From Actinomycetota bacterium (lineage in GTDB: Bacteria > Actinomycetota > Thermoleophilia > Gaiellales > Gaiellaceae): DNA of 64,000 nucleotides. The stretch is taken from positions 1-64,000 of the forward strand of contig VAXG01000041.1 in the NCBI GenBank assembly GCA_005883355.1, written 5' to 3'. The notes beneath the pieces were generated by a model. It was given only the letters and a program-made list of their open reading frames with translations, made no database searches and was not told the DNA's origin. Both the position numbers and the translations under genes were made by a program. Below, piece after piece: positions 1 through 7,770 of this stretch (position 1 is its first letter; each line of letters opens with the position of its first letter).

Positions 1-600
1 GACTTGTTCCTCTGAGACATGGCCCCGGGTCATCGGAGACTCGGTCCAGCCCGGCGCCACTGCGTTCACTCGCGCCAGCGGGCTCTTGCGAACGACCTCG
101 TTCTTCAGGCTGAGCAGCAGGCCGCCGAGGATCGCGGACTTCGCGGCCGCATAGTCGGAGTGGCCCGCCTCGCCGACGATTCCGGCCGTCGACCCGACGA
201 GGATCAGCGCGCCGTCGCCCTCAAGTTGGCGCAGGAACCCGCGTGCGGTCAGAAAGGTCGTGGTCAGGTTCGCGTCGAGCGTGGCCCGCCACCGTTCGAG
301 GGAGAGATCCCGCACCGGCACGTCGCCCGCCGGCCACACGCCTGCGACCGCAGCACAGACGTCGAGGCTGCCGGCCGCGGCGAACATGCGCTCGACCTCG
401 TCCTCGCGGGTGAGATCGGCGCCGACGGCTACGGCCCCGTCGCCCAGTTCGGCGGCGAGGGCCTCGGCGCGCTCCTCGCCGCGGTGGAAGTGCACGACCA
501 CCTCGGCTCCCTCGGCCGCGAAGGCGCGCGCGCAGGCGGAGCCGATGCCGCCTGAGGCACCGGTCACGAGGACGCGCTTCCCTGTCAACCCGGTTTCCAT
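1..600 (-). CDS. SDR-family oxidoreductase (3' end cut by window)
   Basis: Classical short-chain dehydrogenase/reductase, probably NAD(P)H-dependent and cytosolic; the substrate cannot be told. Starting from the ATG at 600, the Rossmann cofactor motif TGASGGIG is at residues 13-20 and the catalytic YxxxK (DYAAAK) is near residue 150, followed by the usual APGW stretch. 200 codons are visible and the frame runs open off the left edge, so roughly the last 40-50 residues are missing. It is divergent from the phosphoribosyltransferase that begins 20 bp away. The family assignment is firm. Confidence 0.9.
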   Translation of the reverse strand, partial: METGLTGKRVLVTGASGGIGSACARAFAAEGAEVVVHFHRGEERAEALAAELGDGAVAVGADLTREDEVERMFAAAGSLDVCAAVAGVWPAGDVPVRDLSLERWRATLDANLTTTFLTARGFLRQLEGDGALILVGSTAGIVGEAGHSDYAAAKSAILGGLLLSLKNEVVRKSPLARVNAVAPGWTESPMTRGHVSEEQV

Positions 601-619
601 CTGTGGGATTCTCTCTGTT

Positions 620-1096
620 ATGCGCGAGCAGATGACCTGGGAGGATCTCGGCACCGCCGTCGACGACCTCGCGGCGCAGATCCGTGCCGACGGTTTCAAT
701 CCGGACGCTGTTCTTGCGCTCGCTCGCGGCGGCCTGCCGTGCGCCGGCGCGCTCGCATATGCGCTCGGCGTGAAGAGCATGGCGACGCTCAACGTGGAGT
801 TCTACACCGGAGTCGACGAGCGGTTGGACGAGCCACTCCTGCTTCCGCCCGTGCCGGATCTCACGTTGCTTCGTGCCGAACGTCTGCTCGTCGTCGACGA
901 CGTCGCAGACACCGGCCGGACGCTCGCGTTGGCAAGTGAGTTCTGCGCGCAGCACGGTCCGGAGGTGCGGACTGCGGTTCTCTACGAGAAGCCGCAGAGT
1001 GTCGTCCGCTGCGACTTCGTCTGGCGCCGAACCGACCGCTGGATCAACTTCCCCTGGAGCACACCGGCTCCCGTGGGGGCGACGCAGGCCGGCTGA
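620..1096 (+). CDS. Phosphoribosyltransferase domain protein
   Basis: Small (158 aa) type I phosphoribosyltransferase of the xanthine/guanine PRT-like group. The PRPP-binding motif is visible as LLVVDDVADTGRTLA near residue 90, preceded by the ALARGGLPCAG loop near residue 35. It probably salvages a purine base or acts as a PRT-like regulator; the substrate is not evident. The ATG at 620 was chosen because the longer frame upstream only covers the antisense of the SDR gene. Its TGA overlaps the ATG of the next gene (TGATG), so the two are probably co-translated. Confidence 0.85.
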   Translation: MREQMTWEDLGTAVDDLAAQIRADGFNPDAVLALARGGLPCAGALAYALGVKSMATLNVEFYTGVDERLDEPLLLPPVPDLTLLRAERLLVVDDVADTGRTLALASEFCAQHGPEVRTAVLYEKPQSVVRCDFVWRRTDRWINFPWSTPAPVGATQAG

Positions 1097-1911
1097 TGAA
1101 GGTCTTCATCGTCAGCGACATGGAAGGCGTCGCCGGGATCGTCAAGCGGCAGCAGACGGACGGGACGAAGGAGAAACGCGCCTACCACGAAGGGCGCGAG
1201 TTGTATACGGAGGAGATCAACGCTGCCGTGCGCGGCGCCCGTAGTGCAGGCGCGACCGAGATCGTCGTCATGGACTGCCACGGCGCCGGCGAGGAATGGA
1301 ACTTCAACTCCCTCATTCCGGACAAGCTCGACCGCGGCTGCGAGTACGTGGTGCAGAACGACTGGACCGAGTACACGGAACTGCTCGAGCAGGGGTGCGA
1401 CGCCGCTCTCTTCGTCGGCATGCACGCCAAGGCCGGAACGCCGGACGGGGTCCTGAGCCACACGGTCTCCGGGCAAGCCTGGCGTGAGTTGAAGTTCAAC
1501 GGCGTCTCGGTGGGCGAGACCGGGATCAACGCCGCGCTCTGCGGGCAGTGGGGCTGTCCCGTATTACTTGTCACGGGCGATCAAGCTGTGTGCCGCGAGG
1601 CGGTGGACCTGCTCGGATCGGGGTTGACGACGGTGGCGGTGAAGAAGGGCCTCGGCCGCTTCAGCGCACGCCAAATTCCGCCGATGCGAGCGCGGCAGAT
1701 GATCGAGGACGGTGCCAGGCGGGCGCTGCAGGATCTCTCTGCGGTCGAGCCCTATGACCCGGGCCGTCCCGCCGAGATCACGATCGAGTTCACGACGCCG
1801 GACCGACTCGTCGAGTACCGCAATCGCCGCGGCACGGAGCAGGTCGACGACCACACGCTCGTCGTCCGCGGTGACGACTGGTGGTCGGCCTGGTCGCAGT
1901 TCTACTTCTAG
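1096..1911 (+). CDS. M55-family D-aminopeptidase (DppA-like)
   Basis: 271-residue zinc peptidase of family M55. The N-terminal SDMEGVAGI motif (residues 7-15) carries metal ligands, and the central MDCHGAG and GMHAKAG blocks complete the DppA pattern; length is normal for the family. Members hydrolyse short D-amino-acid peptides, for example in recycling of wall-derived dipeptides. It is translationally coupled to the PRT upstream (TGATG). A convergent gene ends 4 bp downstream. Confidence 0.92.
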   Translation: MKVFIVSDMEGVAGIVKRQQTDGTKEKRAYHEGRELYTEEINAAVRGARSAGATEIVVMDCHGAGEEWNFNSLIPDKLDRGCEYVVQNDWTEYTELLEQGCDAALFVGMHAKAGTPDGVLSHTVSGQAWRELKFNGVSVGETGINAALCGQWGCPVLLVTGDQAVCREAVDLLGSGLTTVAVKKGLGRFSARQIPPMRARQMIEDGARRALQDLSAVEPYDPGRPAEITIEFTTPDRLVEYRNRRGTEQVDDHTLVVRGDDWWSAWSQFYF

Positions 1912-1914
1912 ACC

Positions 1915-2481
1915 TCATGACGCCGGGACGATCTCGAGCTCGTCCAGCAGAATGAAGTAGGCCTTCGCGAACGGCGACTCTCGTGTCCGTTCGCGCACTT
2001 CGTCCCAGTCGACCTGCTCCCGCAGCGCGCGTGCGAGCTCGAGCAAGCTCGAGAAATCGGGCTCCTGTTCCCTGAGCGCGAGCAGCTTCTGAACGAACAC
2101 GTCCTCCAGTGCGGCCACCTTCATCCGCATGGCGTGGACCTCGAGTTCTTCGGCGCGCTCGAAGGTGCCGTCGTCGATCGGGCCGTCCTGTGGTTCGAAG
2201 ATGAGGTCGATCAGGACGCCGTCCTCGTACGCTTTCAGGAGCCAGCCTTCCGGCGGGGTCTCGGGGCGCATGCCCGCTCGAGCGAGCGCTTGCTGTGCTC
2301 GCTCCGCGTCTTGGGGCTTGACGAGGAAGTCGACGTCGTGCTCTGTCCTCGGTGCGCCGCGCGCCCAGCACGCGAGCCCGCCACCCAGGACGAAGGGGAT
2401 GCCCGCGTCGTTGAGGACGCCCCCGGCTTTCTTCATCGCGGCCAGGAGCCGCTCGAACTCCTGTTCCTGGCTGTTGTTCAC
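1915..2481 (-). CDS. Nucleotidyltransferase-fold protein
   Basis: 188 aa. The N-terminal region has the nucleotidyltransferase-like signature FVLGGGLACWARG (about residues 31-43) followed by HDVDFLV, which supplies the DxD-type metal ligands. This resembles stand-alone nucleotidyltransferase (MNT/AbiEii-like) proteins. The start is a GTG at 2481. No obvious antitoxin or HEPN partner is adjacent, so a toxin-antitoxin role is not supported; function unknown. It converges with the D-aminopeptidase gene. Confidence 0.7.
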   Translation of the reverse strand: MNNSQEQEFERLLAAMKKAGGVLNDAGIPFVLGGGLACWARGAPRTEHDVDFLVKPQDAERAQQALARAGMRPETPPEGWLLKAYEDGVLIDLIFEPQDGPIDDGTFERAEELEVHAMRMKVAALEDVFVQKLLALREQEPDFSSLLELARALREQVDWDEVRERTRESPFAKAYFILLDELEIVPAS

Positions 2482-2524
2482 GCGGGGCGGTTTCCCATCC
2501 TGGCGCTACGTGGAACATTTAGGC

Positions 2525-3265
2525 ATGGTCAAGATTGCCGCCGCCGGGGACGTCCACGCATCCGAAGCGACCCGCTCGCGGATCGTGGAGGCGTTCGTAG
2601 CCGTCGAGCGTGAGGCGGACGTCGTCCTGCTAGCGGGCGATCTGACGACGCATGGCGAGCCCGAACAGGCCGAGGTTTTGGCCGAGGCGACGCGCGGCCT
2701 CTCTGTGCCGGTCGTTGCCGTACTCGGGAATCACGATCTGCACTCCGGCCACGGCCGGGAGATCTCTTCGATCTTGAGCGGGGCCGGTGTGCACATGCTC
2801 GATCGCTCCGCAATCGTGCTCGAGCTCGAAGGCCAGGAGGTCGGCGTCGTCGGGACGAAGGGATTCATCGGCGGTTTCAGCGGCTCGCAGCTGCCGGACT
2901 TCGGGGAGCCGTTGCTTCGTCGCGTGTATGTCGAGACGACGGAGGAAGTCGAAGCCATTCGTCACGGGTTGCAGGAGATCGCGCATTGTCGGATCCGCAT
3001 CGTCCTACTGCACTACGCGCCGACGTCCGACACGTTGCACGGCGAGCCGGAGGGGATCTGGACGTACCTCGGCAGTGACCGCCTCGCCACCCCGATCGCC
3101 GAGTACCGTCCCGACGTCGTCCTGCACGGCCACGCCCACAGCGGCAGCTTCGAAGGCGCGATCGGCGGCGTGCCGGTCTACAACGTCGCAGTCCACGTGA
3201 CGGGCCGCGACTTCTACGTCTTCGACCTCGAGGGGCACGAAGTCGAAGTCGAAACGCGTGCGTGA
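2525..3265 (+). CDS. Calcineurin-like metallophosphoesterase
   Basis: 246-residue cytosolic metallophosphoesterase. All five family blocks are visible in order: GDVHASE (residues 8-14), GDLTTHG (about 42), GNHD (about 70), a central HYAP (about 163) and HGHAHSG near residue 200. These are the dimetal ligands and imply phosphomono- or diesterase activity; the substrate is unknown. The ATG at 2525 was chosen over longer upstream frames, which overlap the divergent neighbour. It ends just before the palindrome that begins the transposase unit. Confidence 0.9.
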   Translation: MVKIAAAGDVHASEATRSRIVEAFVAVEREADVVLLAGDLTTHGEPEQAEVLAEATRGLSVPVVAVLGNHDLHSGHGREISSILSGAGVHMLDRSAIVLELEGQEVGVVGTKGFIGGFSGSQLPDFGEPLLRRVYVETTEEVEAIRHGLQEIAHCRIRIVLLHYAPTSDTLHGEPEGIWTYLGSDRLATPIAEYRPDVVLHGHAHSGSFEGAIGGVPVYNVAVHVTGRDFYVFDLEGHEVEVETRA

Positions 3266-3278
3266 CGCGCGACAGAAA

Positions 3279-3303
3279 CGTACCCGTGCCTGGCACCGGT
3301 ACG
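3279..3303. repeat. REP-like palindrome, left flank of transposase
   Basis: A 25-nt near-perfect palindrome with nested arms CGTACC / GTGCC around a central T. The same core GTGCCTGGCACCGGTACG recurs at 3935-3959, on the other side of the transposase gene, giving a symmetric pair as seen for REP elements that accompany RAYT transposases. Confidence 0.8.
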
Positions 3304-3307
3304 TGTC

Positions 3308-3862
3308 TTAAGACGCCAGGCCCTGATCGATGAAGTCGCGATAGAGCGAAACGGCCCGGCTGGGGTCGACGCTGAAGAGCGCCAGCAGTTCTCCCAAAGC
3401 GAGGTAGGGCGGAGCTTCGTCGAAGCCGGCCGAGGCCCGGTAGCCGCTCCAACGCCATTCCGCCGGGTCTTCGCACATGCGGGCGCGGACAGGATTCAGA
3501 ACGACGTAGCGACAGGCCTCCTGGAGCTGCTCGTTCGTGAGAATCTCGGTGCAGCCGAAGCGCTTGCCGAACAGATGATCTTCGCGCTCGTGTCTCAAAT
3601 TCGACCAGCGGGCGAAGCTTCCGTTCAGCTCGCACATCCCCTGCGAAAGCCCACCGTCCGGAGTCGCAGCGACGAGGTGATAGTGCGTGGTCATCAGGCA
3701 CCACGAATAGATGCGCCAGTTGTACTTTCTCTCGCTGCGATCGAGCATCAGCAGGAACACCTTGTAATCCGTCGCGTCGAGGAAGACACGACACCGGCTG
3801 TTGCCACGCGTGCCGACGTGGAAGAAGCCGCCCGGGTACGCGGTCCTGGGAGGCCGGGGCAT
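3308..3862 (-). CDS. REP-associated tyrosine transposase (RAYT, Y1_Tnp)
   Basis: 184-residue IS200-like (Y1) transposase. The N-terminal motif FHVGTRGNSR, the TTHYHLV motif containing the HUH histidine pair (about residue 58) and the later RYVVLNPVRA block are typical of RAYT/TnpA_REP proteins, which cut and rejoin single-stranded REP hairpins. The ATG at 3862 gives the standard family N-terminus MPRPPR; the longer frame upstream only mirrors the MOSC gene. Palindromes lie on both sides (3279-3303, 3935-3959). The ORF looks intact. RAYTs are often single-copy and domesticated. Confidence 0.88.
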   Translation of the reverse strand: MPRPPRTAYPGGFFHVGTRGNSRCRVFLDATDYKVFLLMLDRSERKYNWRIYSWCLMTTHYHLVAATPDGGLSQGMCELNGSFARWSNLRHEREDHLFGKRFGCTEILTNEQLQEACRYVVLNPVRARMCEDPAEWRWSGYRASAGFDEAPPYLALGELLALFSVDPSRAVSLYRDFIDQGLAS

Positions 3863-3934
3863 CTCGTCAGGATGCCGCCAACGGCTCGCCAACTCGCCCC
3901 GATGCGCGGTCTTTTTACGCTTCTGTGACGGTTT

Positions 3935-3959
3935 CGTATCGGTGCCTGGCACCGGTACG
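3935..3959. repeat. REP-like palindrome, right flank of transposase
   Basis: 25 nt, CGTATC-GGTGCC-T-GGCACC-GGTACG, an imperfect palindrome sharing 18 consecutive bases with the left copy at 3279-3303. Its last bases overlap the TACGCT box placed 6 nt before the MOSC start codon. Confidence 0.8.
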
Positions 3960-3967
3960 CTCGCTGG

Positions 3968-4774
3968 ATGCCAGCCGTGACCCGGATCTCGGTTGCCCCC
4001 GTCAAGGGCCTGGGGCTCGTACACCCCGAGTCGGTATCGCTCGACCGTCACGGCGTGAGCGAGAACCGGCGGTTTCACATCGTCGACGCCGGCGGGCGGC
4101 GGTTCAACCAGTTGCGGAACGGCGCGCTCGTTCGGATTCGGCCGGAATACGACGCCGGGCACGAACGGCTCACGCTGCACTTTCCCGACGGGTCGGTTGC
4201 GGACGGTGAGGTCGCGCTCGGGACGGAGGTAACGACCGACTTCTACGACCGGCCCGTGGTCGGCAACTACGTCGAAGGTCCCTGGTCTGCCGCGCTCTCG
4301 GAGTGGGCCGGGCTGTCGCTTCGTCTCGTCCAATCGCCACCGGGCCTCGCGGTCGACCGGGGCCGCGGTCATGTCTCCCTGATCTCGACCGCATCACTTG
4401 CCGAGCTGGCTCGAAGCGGAGACCGAGCCGAGCCCGTCGACGGGCGTCGCTTCCGCATGCTCTTCGAGCTCGACGGCTGCGCGCCGCACGAGGAAGACGG
4501 CTGGGTCAAGCGGCACCTCCGAATCGGCGAGGCCACGATCAGGATTCGAGGGGACGTGGGCCGCTGTGCGATCACGACCCAGAATCCGGAAACCGGCGAG
4601 CCTGACTTCGACACGCTGCGGACGATCTCGGCCTACCGGGGCTTCACGGAGAACGAGGAGGGCAAGAGACACATCCCCTTCGGCGTCTACGGCGAGGTCA
4701 CCGAACCTGGACGCGTGACGATTGGCGACGGCGTCGAGTTGGTCGAACTGAGCCTGCTGGACCAAACGACCTAG
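3968..4774 (+). CDS. MOSC domain-containing protein
   Basis: 268 aa. An N-terminal MOSC_N-like beta-barrel (MPAVTRISVAPVKG, then SLDRHGVSENRRFHIVD) is followed by a C-terminal MOSC domain containing the conserved GDVGRCAITTQNPETG segment. MOSC proteins transfer sulfur or bind a molybdenum cofactor (mARC/YcbX-type); this length matches the two-domain YcbX-like class without the ferredoxin domain. No SD precedes the ATG. TACGCT lies exactly 6 nt upstream, suggesting a leaderless transcript starting at the edge of the transposase unit. Confidence 0.85.
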   Translation: MPAVTRISVAPVKGLGLVHPESVSLDRHGVSENRRFHIVDAGGRRFNQLRNGALVRIRPEYDAGHERLTLHFPDGSVADGEVALGTEVTTDFYDRPVVGNYVEGPWSAALSEWAGLSLRLVQSPPGLAVDRGRGHVSLISTASLAELARSGDRAEPVDGRRFRMLFELDGCAPHEEDGWVKRHLRIGEATIRIRGDVGRCAITTQNPETGEPDFDTLRTISAYRGFTENEEGKRHIPFGVYGEVTEPGRVTIGDGVELVELSLLDQTT

Positions 4775-4783
4775 AATTCGGCG

Positions 4784-5512
4784 ATGGCATCGGCGAACAG
4801 CTTCGTGGTCGACGAGAACGACCTGCAGGCCGTTCGGGATGACGGTGACACGGCGACCGTCCGGATCGCTTTCGACGCCGGCAACGGCTGTGAGCGGCTG
4901 GTGCAGCGGATCATTCGCTTCGGCCCCGGCCGGTCGGCCGAGCGGACGCTGGACGGAAAGCAGGAGGTTCTGTTCGTCGTCCACGGCCGGGGACGGTTGC
5001 ACGTCGACGGACGCACACACGAGCTCGAGCCCGACATGGGCGTCTATCTCGTGCCGGGCGAGACCTATGCCGTCGAGAACACCGGCGACGGTGACTTGCA
5101 CGTGCTTTCCGTTCTCGCCCCGGAAGATCGGGCTGCGGCCGCCGGCGAGCGCAAGGTCACGATCCGCCTCGACGACCAGCCCGAGCTCGAAGCGTCGGTC
5201 GAGCGGAGCTTTCGCTATCTCGTGAACGAGGACGCCGGCTGCTTCGACATGACGCAATTCATGGGGATCGTCCAGCCGAGCAAGGCGCCTTTCCACAGCC
5301 ATACGTATGACGAGGTCGGGTACGTCGTCGCCGGAGAGGGGATTGCCCACGTCGGCGGTCGCTCGTACCCGCTCCAGCAGGGCTCGTGCTTCCACCTGCC
5401 GCCCGACGAGGTGCACTGCATCGAGAACACGGGATTGGGCCCCATGCACATCCTGGGCGTCTTCCATCCCTCGGGTAGCCCAGCCAACCGAACCTACGCG
5501 GACAACAAGTAG
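4784..5512 (+). CDS. Bicupin protein
   Basis: 242 aa with two cupin barrels. The second (about residues 150-235) has a complete metal motif FHSHTYDEVGYVVAGEG followed by PPDEVHCIENTG. The first (about 30-120) keeps the fold (PGETYAVENTG) but lacks the HxH metal ligands. Double cupins of this shape include ureidoglycine aminohydrolases and various dioxygenase-like enzymes; the substrate is unknown. A TAGAAT box sits 6 nt before the ATG, so transcription may be leaderless and independent of the MOSC gene. Confidence 0.82.
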   Translation: MASANSFVVDENDLQAVRDDGDTATVRIAFDAGNGCERLVQRIIRFGPGRSAERTLDGKQEVLFVVHGRGRLHVDGRTHELEPDMGVYLVPGETYAVENTGDGDLHVLSVLAPEDRAAAAGERKVTIRLDDQPELEASVERSFRYLVNEDAGCFDMTQFMGIVQPSKAPFHSHTYDEVGYVVAGEGIAHVGGRSYPLQQGSCFHLPPDEVHCIENTGLGPMHILGVFHPSGSPANRTYADNK

Positions 5513-5568
5513 GCTCGAAAATCGTCACAAGTGGGGGAAGACCGGGTAAACACCAAGGAGGAGATCGA

Positions 5569-6768
5569 ATGAGGAGGAGAAGGGCAACTGCGCTTGCGAC
5601 CTTGCTGGCGCTTGGAGCCGCACTCGCAGTCGTAGCCGCGGCGTACGCGACGCCAGAACGGGCCGCTGCGCCGTCAGCGCAAGCAGGGAGTGACGCAGCA
5701 CTGGTCAAGTGCGGCAAGACGCGCACCATCGGATTCATGGCTCCGGTGACCGGTCCTGCGGCGTCGATCGGCATCCAGCAGGTCCACTGGGCTCAGTACT
5801 ACGTCTCGACGTACAACAAGACGCACAAGACGAAGTTCAAGCTCCAGACAGAAGACACACAGCTGGGCGCTCCGACGGGGACTGCCGAAGCCTTGAAGGG
5901 CGCGCAGGCACTCGCCGGGAGCTCGAACGTTCTGGGAGTCGTCGGACCAGCCGGGAGCAATGAGATCGTGGGCGTCACGAAGTCGCTGATGGACGGTGGC
6001 CTCGCGTGGGTATCCGGCTCGTCGACTCGCACGTCCCTGACGACGGACGGAACGCGCACCGGCTACATGTTCCGAACCGTGCCACCGGACGCAATCCAGG
6101 GGCCGACGGCCGCAAACTTCATCCTGAAAAAGCTGAAGTACACGCGCGTCTACATCATCGACGACCAGGAGACCTACAGCACTGGTCTGGCCGACGCGGT
6201 GCAGCAGGTGCTGAAGGCGGCGGGAGCCACAGTCAACCGAGACGGCGTCAGCCAGCAGCAGTCGGACTTCTCGTCGCTGATCGCGAAGATCCCGCGCGAC
6301 ACGCAAATCGTCTACATCCCGTGGCAGCTGCCTCCCAAGGGTCAGGCGTTCGGCAACCAGATGAAAGCTGCCGGCAAAGGGACCATCAAGCTGATGGGGG
6401 CGGACGGCCTCTACGACTCGTCGTTCGCCAGTGTCGGGGCGCACGTCTACGACACGAACTTCCCGCTGAATCCGAAGTCCAAGATCATCGCGGGCTTCAA
6501 GAAGGGCCACGGCGGGGACGGTGAGTACTTCGGTGCTCCGACGTACGCGGCCACCCAGGTGGTTGGGAACGCGATCGACCGGGCCTGCGCAAAGGGCTCG
6601 ACGACGCGGGCGGCGGTCCGGGCGGCGATCCGGTCCACCAAGATCCCCGCGGCACAGTCGCTGATCGGCGTTGCGATCCGCTTCAACCGCAACGGTGATC
6701 TGTCGACACTGCATAAGTTCGGCCTCTACAAGTCGAACGGGACGGTCTTCGTTCCGATCGCAGGCTAG
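5569..6768 (+). CDS. Liv-type ABC transporter substrate-binding protein
   Basis: 399-residue periplasmic-binding fold type I (Peripla_BP_6) receptor for branched-chain amino acids or similar compounds. An Arg-rich N-terminus and hydrophobic segment ending near AYATPERAAA form the signal peptide; no lipobox is evident. The binding-protein core starts at TIGFMAPVTGPAASIG (about residue 54). A strong SD (AAGGAGG) precedes the ATG at 5569. It is the first gene of the Liv operon and is followed by a stable hairpin, consistent with more binding protein than permease being made. Confidence 0.92.
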   Translation: MRRRRATALATLLALGAALAVVAAAYATPERAAAPSAQAGSDAALVKCGKTRTIGFMAPVTGPAASIGIQQVHWAQYYVSTYNKTHKTKFKLQTEDTQLGAPTGTAEALKGAQALAGSSNVLGVVGPAGSNEIVGVTKSLMDGGLAWVSGSSTRTSLTTDGTRTGYMFRTVPPDAIQGPTAANFILKKLKYTRVYIIDDQETYSTGLADAVQQVLKAAGATVNRDGVSQQQSDFSSLIAKIPRDTQIVYIPWQLPPKGQAFGNQMKAAGKGTIKLMGADGLYDSSFASVGAHVYDTNFPLNPKSKIIAGFKKGHGGDGEYFGAPTYAATQVVGNAIDRACAKGSTTRAAVRAAIRSTKIPAAQSLIGVAIRFNRNGDLSTLHKFGLYKSNGTVFVPIAG

Positions 6769-6790
6769 ATCGAACAGGACGTCGAACTTC

Positions 6791-6822
6791 GAGTGCGGCC
6801 CGTCTCCTGACGGGCCGCACTC
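6791..6822 (+). terminator. Intra-operon hairpin / attenuating terminator
   Basis: Perfect 14-bp GC-rich stem (GAGTGCGGCCCGTC with its complement) around a TCCT loop, 22 nt after the substrate-binding gene and 21 nt before the LivH gene. There is no long T-run, so it is more likely a partial terminator or an mRNA 3' stabiliser than a full stop. Confidence 0.75.
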
Positions 6823-6843
6823 GTCTGTGAGAGGTTCTCGCCT

Positions 6844-7770
6844 GTGAACTGGAGCCTGTTCTTTGACCTGACGGTCAGCGGGCTGACGCTCGGCAGCCTC
6901 TACGCCCTCATCGCCCTCGGCTACTCCCTGGTCTACGGGATCCTCAAGCTCCTGAACTTCGCCCACGGGGACGTCTACATGATCGGTGCGTTCCTCGGCT
7001 GGTACGCACTGCACGCCCTTGGAGGCCCGGTGAACCCGACGTTCACGGGTGCAGTGGTTCTCTTCTTGATGTTCGTCGTCGCGATGCTCGGCTGCGGCGT
7101 GCTCGGCGTTGCGATCGAACGCTTTGCCTACAGGCCGCTCAGGAACGCGCCTCGAATCGCACCTCTGATCAGCGCCCTCGGGGTATCCATCTTCCTCCAG
7201 AACAGCGCTCTACTCATCTTTGGCGCGGCATTCAGGGACTACGACACGTTCGACCTGATCGGCGTTAAGACCTACAACATCGGGCAGCTCTTCTTCTCGG
7301 TTCCCCAGCTCCTGACGGTCGTCGCCGCGATCGGCCTGATGGTTGCACTCACCCTCTTCGTTGCGCGGTCTCGCCTCGGCAAAGCGATGCGCTCGACCTC
7401 CTTCGACCGGGAGGCGGCATCGATGATGGGGATCGACGTCGACCGGGTGATCTCGGTCACGTTCTTCATCGGTTCGGCCCTTGCCGGCGCAGCGGGTGTG
7501 ATGTTCGCGCTCGTCTTCGGCCAGATCTACCACTTCATGGGCTTCATCGCCGGCCTCAAGGGCTTTACGGCAGCCGTGCTCGGCGGGATCGGCAGCATTC
7601 CGGGCGCGATGGTCGGCGGGCTGATCGTCGGCCTCGCGGAGTCGTACGCCACCGGCTATCTGCCGCAGGGCTCGACGTTCCAGAACCTCTACGTGTTCGC
7701 GCTCCTCATCCTCGTGATCCTCATCCGGCCCAGCGGTTTGTTCGGCAAGGCCGCTATCTCCAAGGTGTGA
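6844..7770 (+). CDS. livH: Branched-chain amino acid ABC permease, LivH type
   Basis: 308-residue inner-membrane permease with about eight hydrophobic segments. The LivH pattern is clear: LTLGSLYALIALGYSLVYGIL at the N-terminus, then NFAHGDVYMIGAF and the C-terminal GLKGFTAAVLGGIGSIPGA block that contacts the ATPases. It pairs with the following LivM to form the import channel. The start is a GTG at 6844. Its TGA overlaps the ATG of livM (TGATG). Confidence 0.93.
   Translation: MNWSLFFDLTVSGLTLGSLYALIALGYSLVYGILKLLNFAHGDVYMIGAFLGWYALHALGGPVNPTFTGAVVLFLMFVVAMLGCGVLGVAIERFAYRPLRNAPRIAPLISALGVSIFLQNSALLIFGAAFRDYDTFDLIGVKTYNIGQLFFSVPQLLTVVAAIGLMVALTLFVARSRLGKAMRSTSFDREAASMMGIDVDRVISVTFFIGSALAGAAGVMFALVFGQIYHFMGFIAGLKGFTAAVLGGIGSIPGAMVGGLIVGLAESYATGYLPQGSTFQNLYVFALLILVILIRPSGLFGKAAISKV

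Noticed and set aside
1915-2481. MNT-type antitoxin of a HEPN-MNT pair
   Set aside because: The fold fits a nucleotidyltransferase, but no HEPN or other toxin gene is adjacent; the HEPN-like gene at 30932 is 28 kb away.
3863-4372. Extended N-terminus of the RAYT transposase
   Set aside because: It mirrors the MOSC gene on the other strand and crosses the right palindrome; family proteins begin at MPRPPR.
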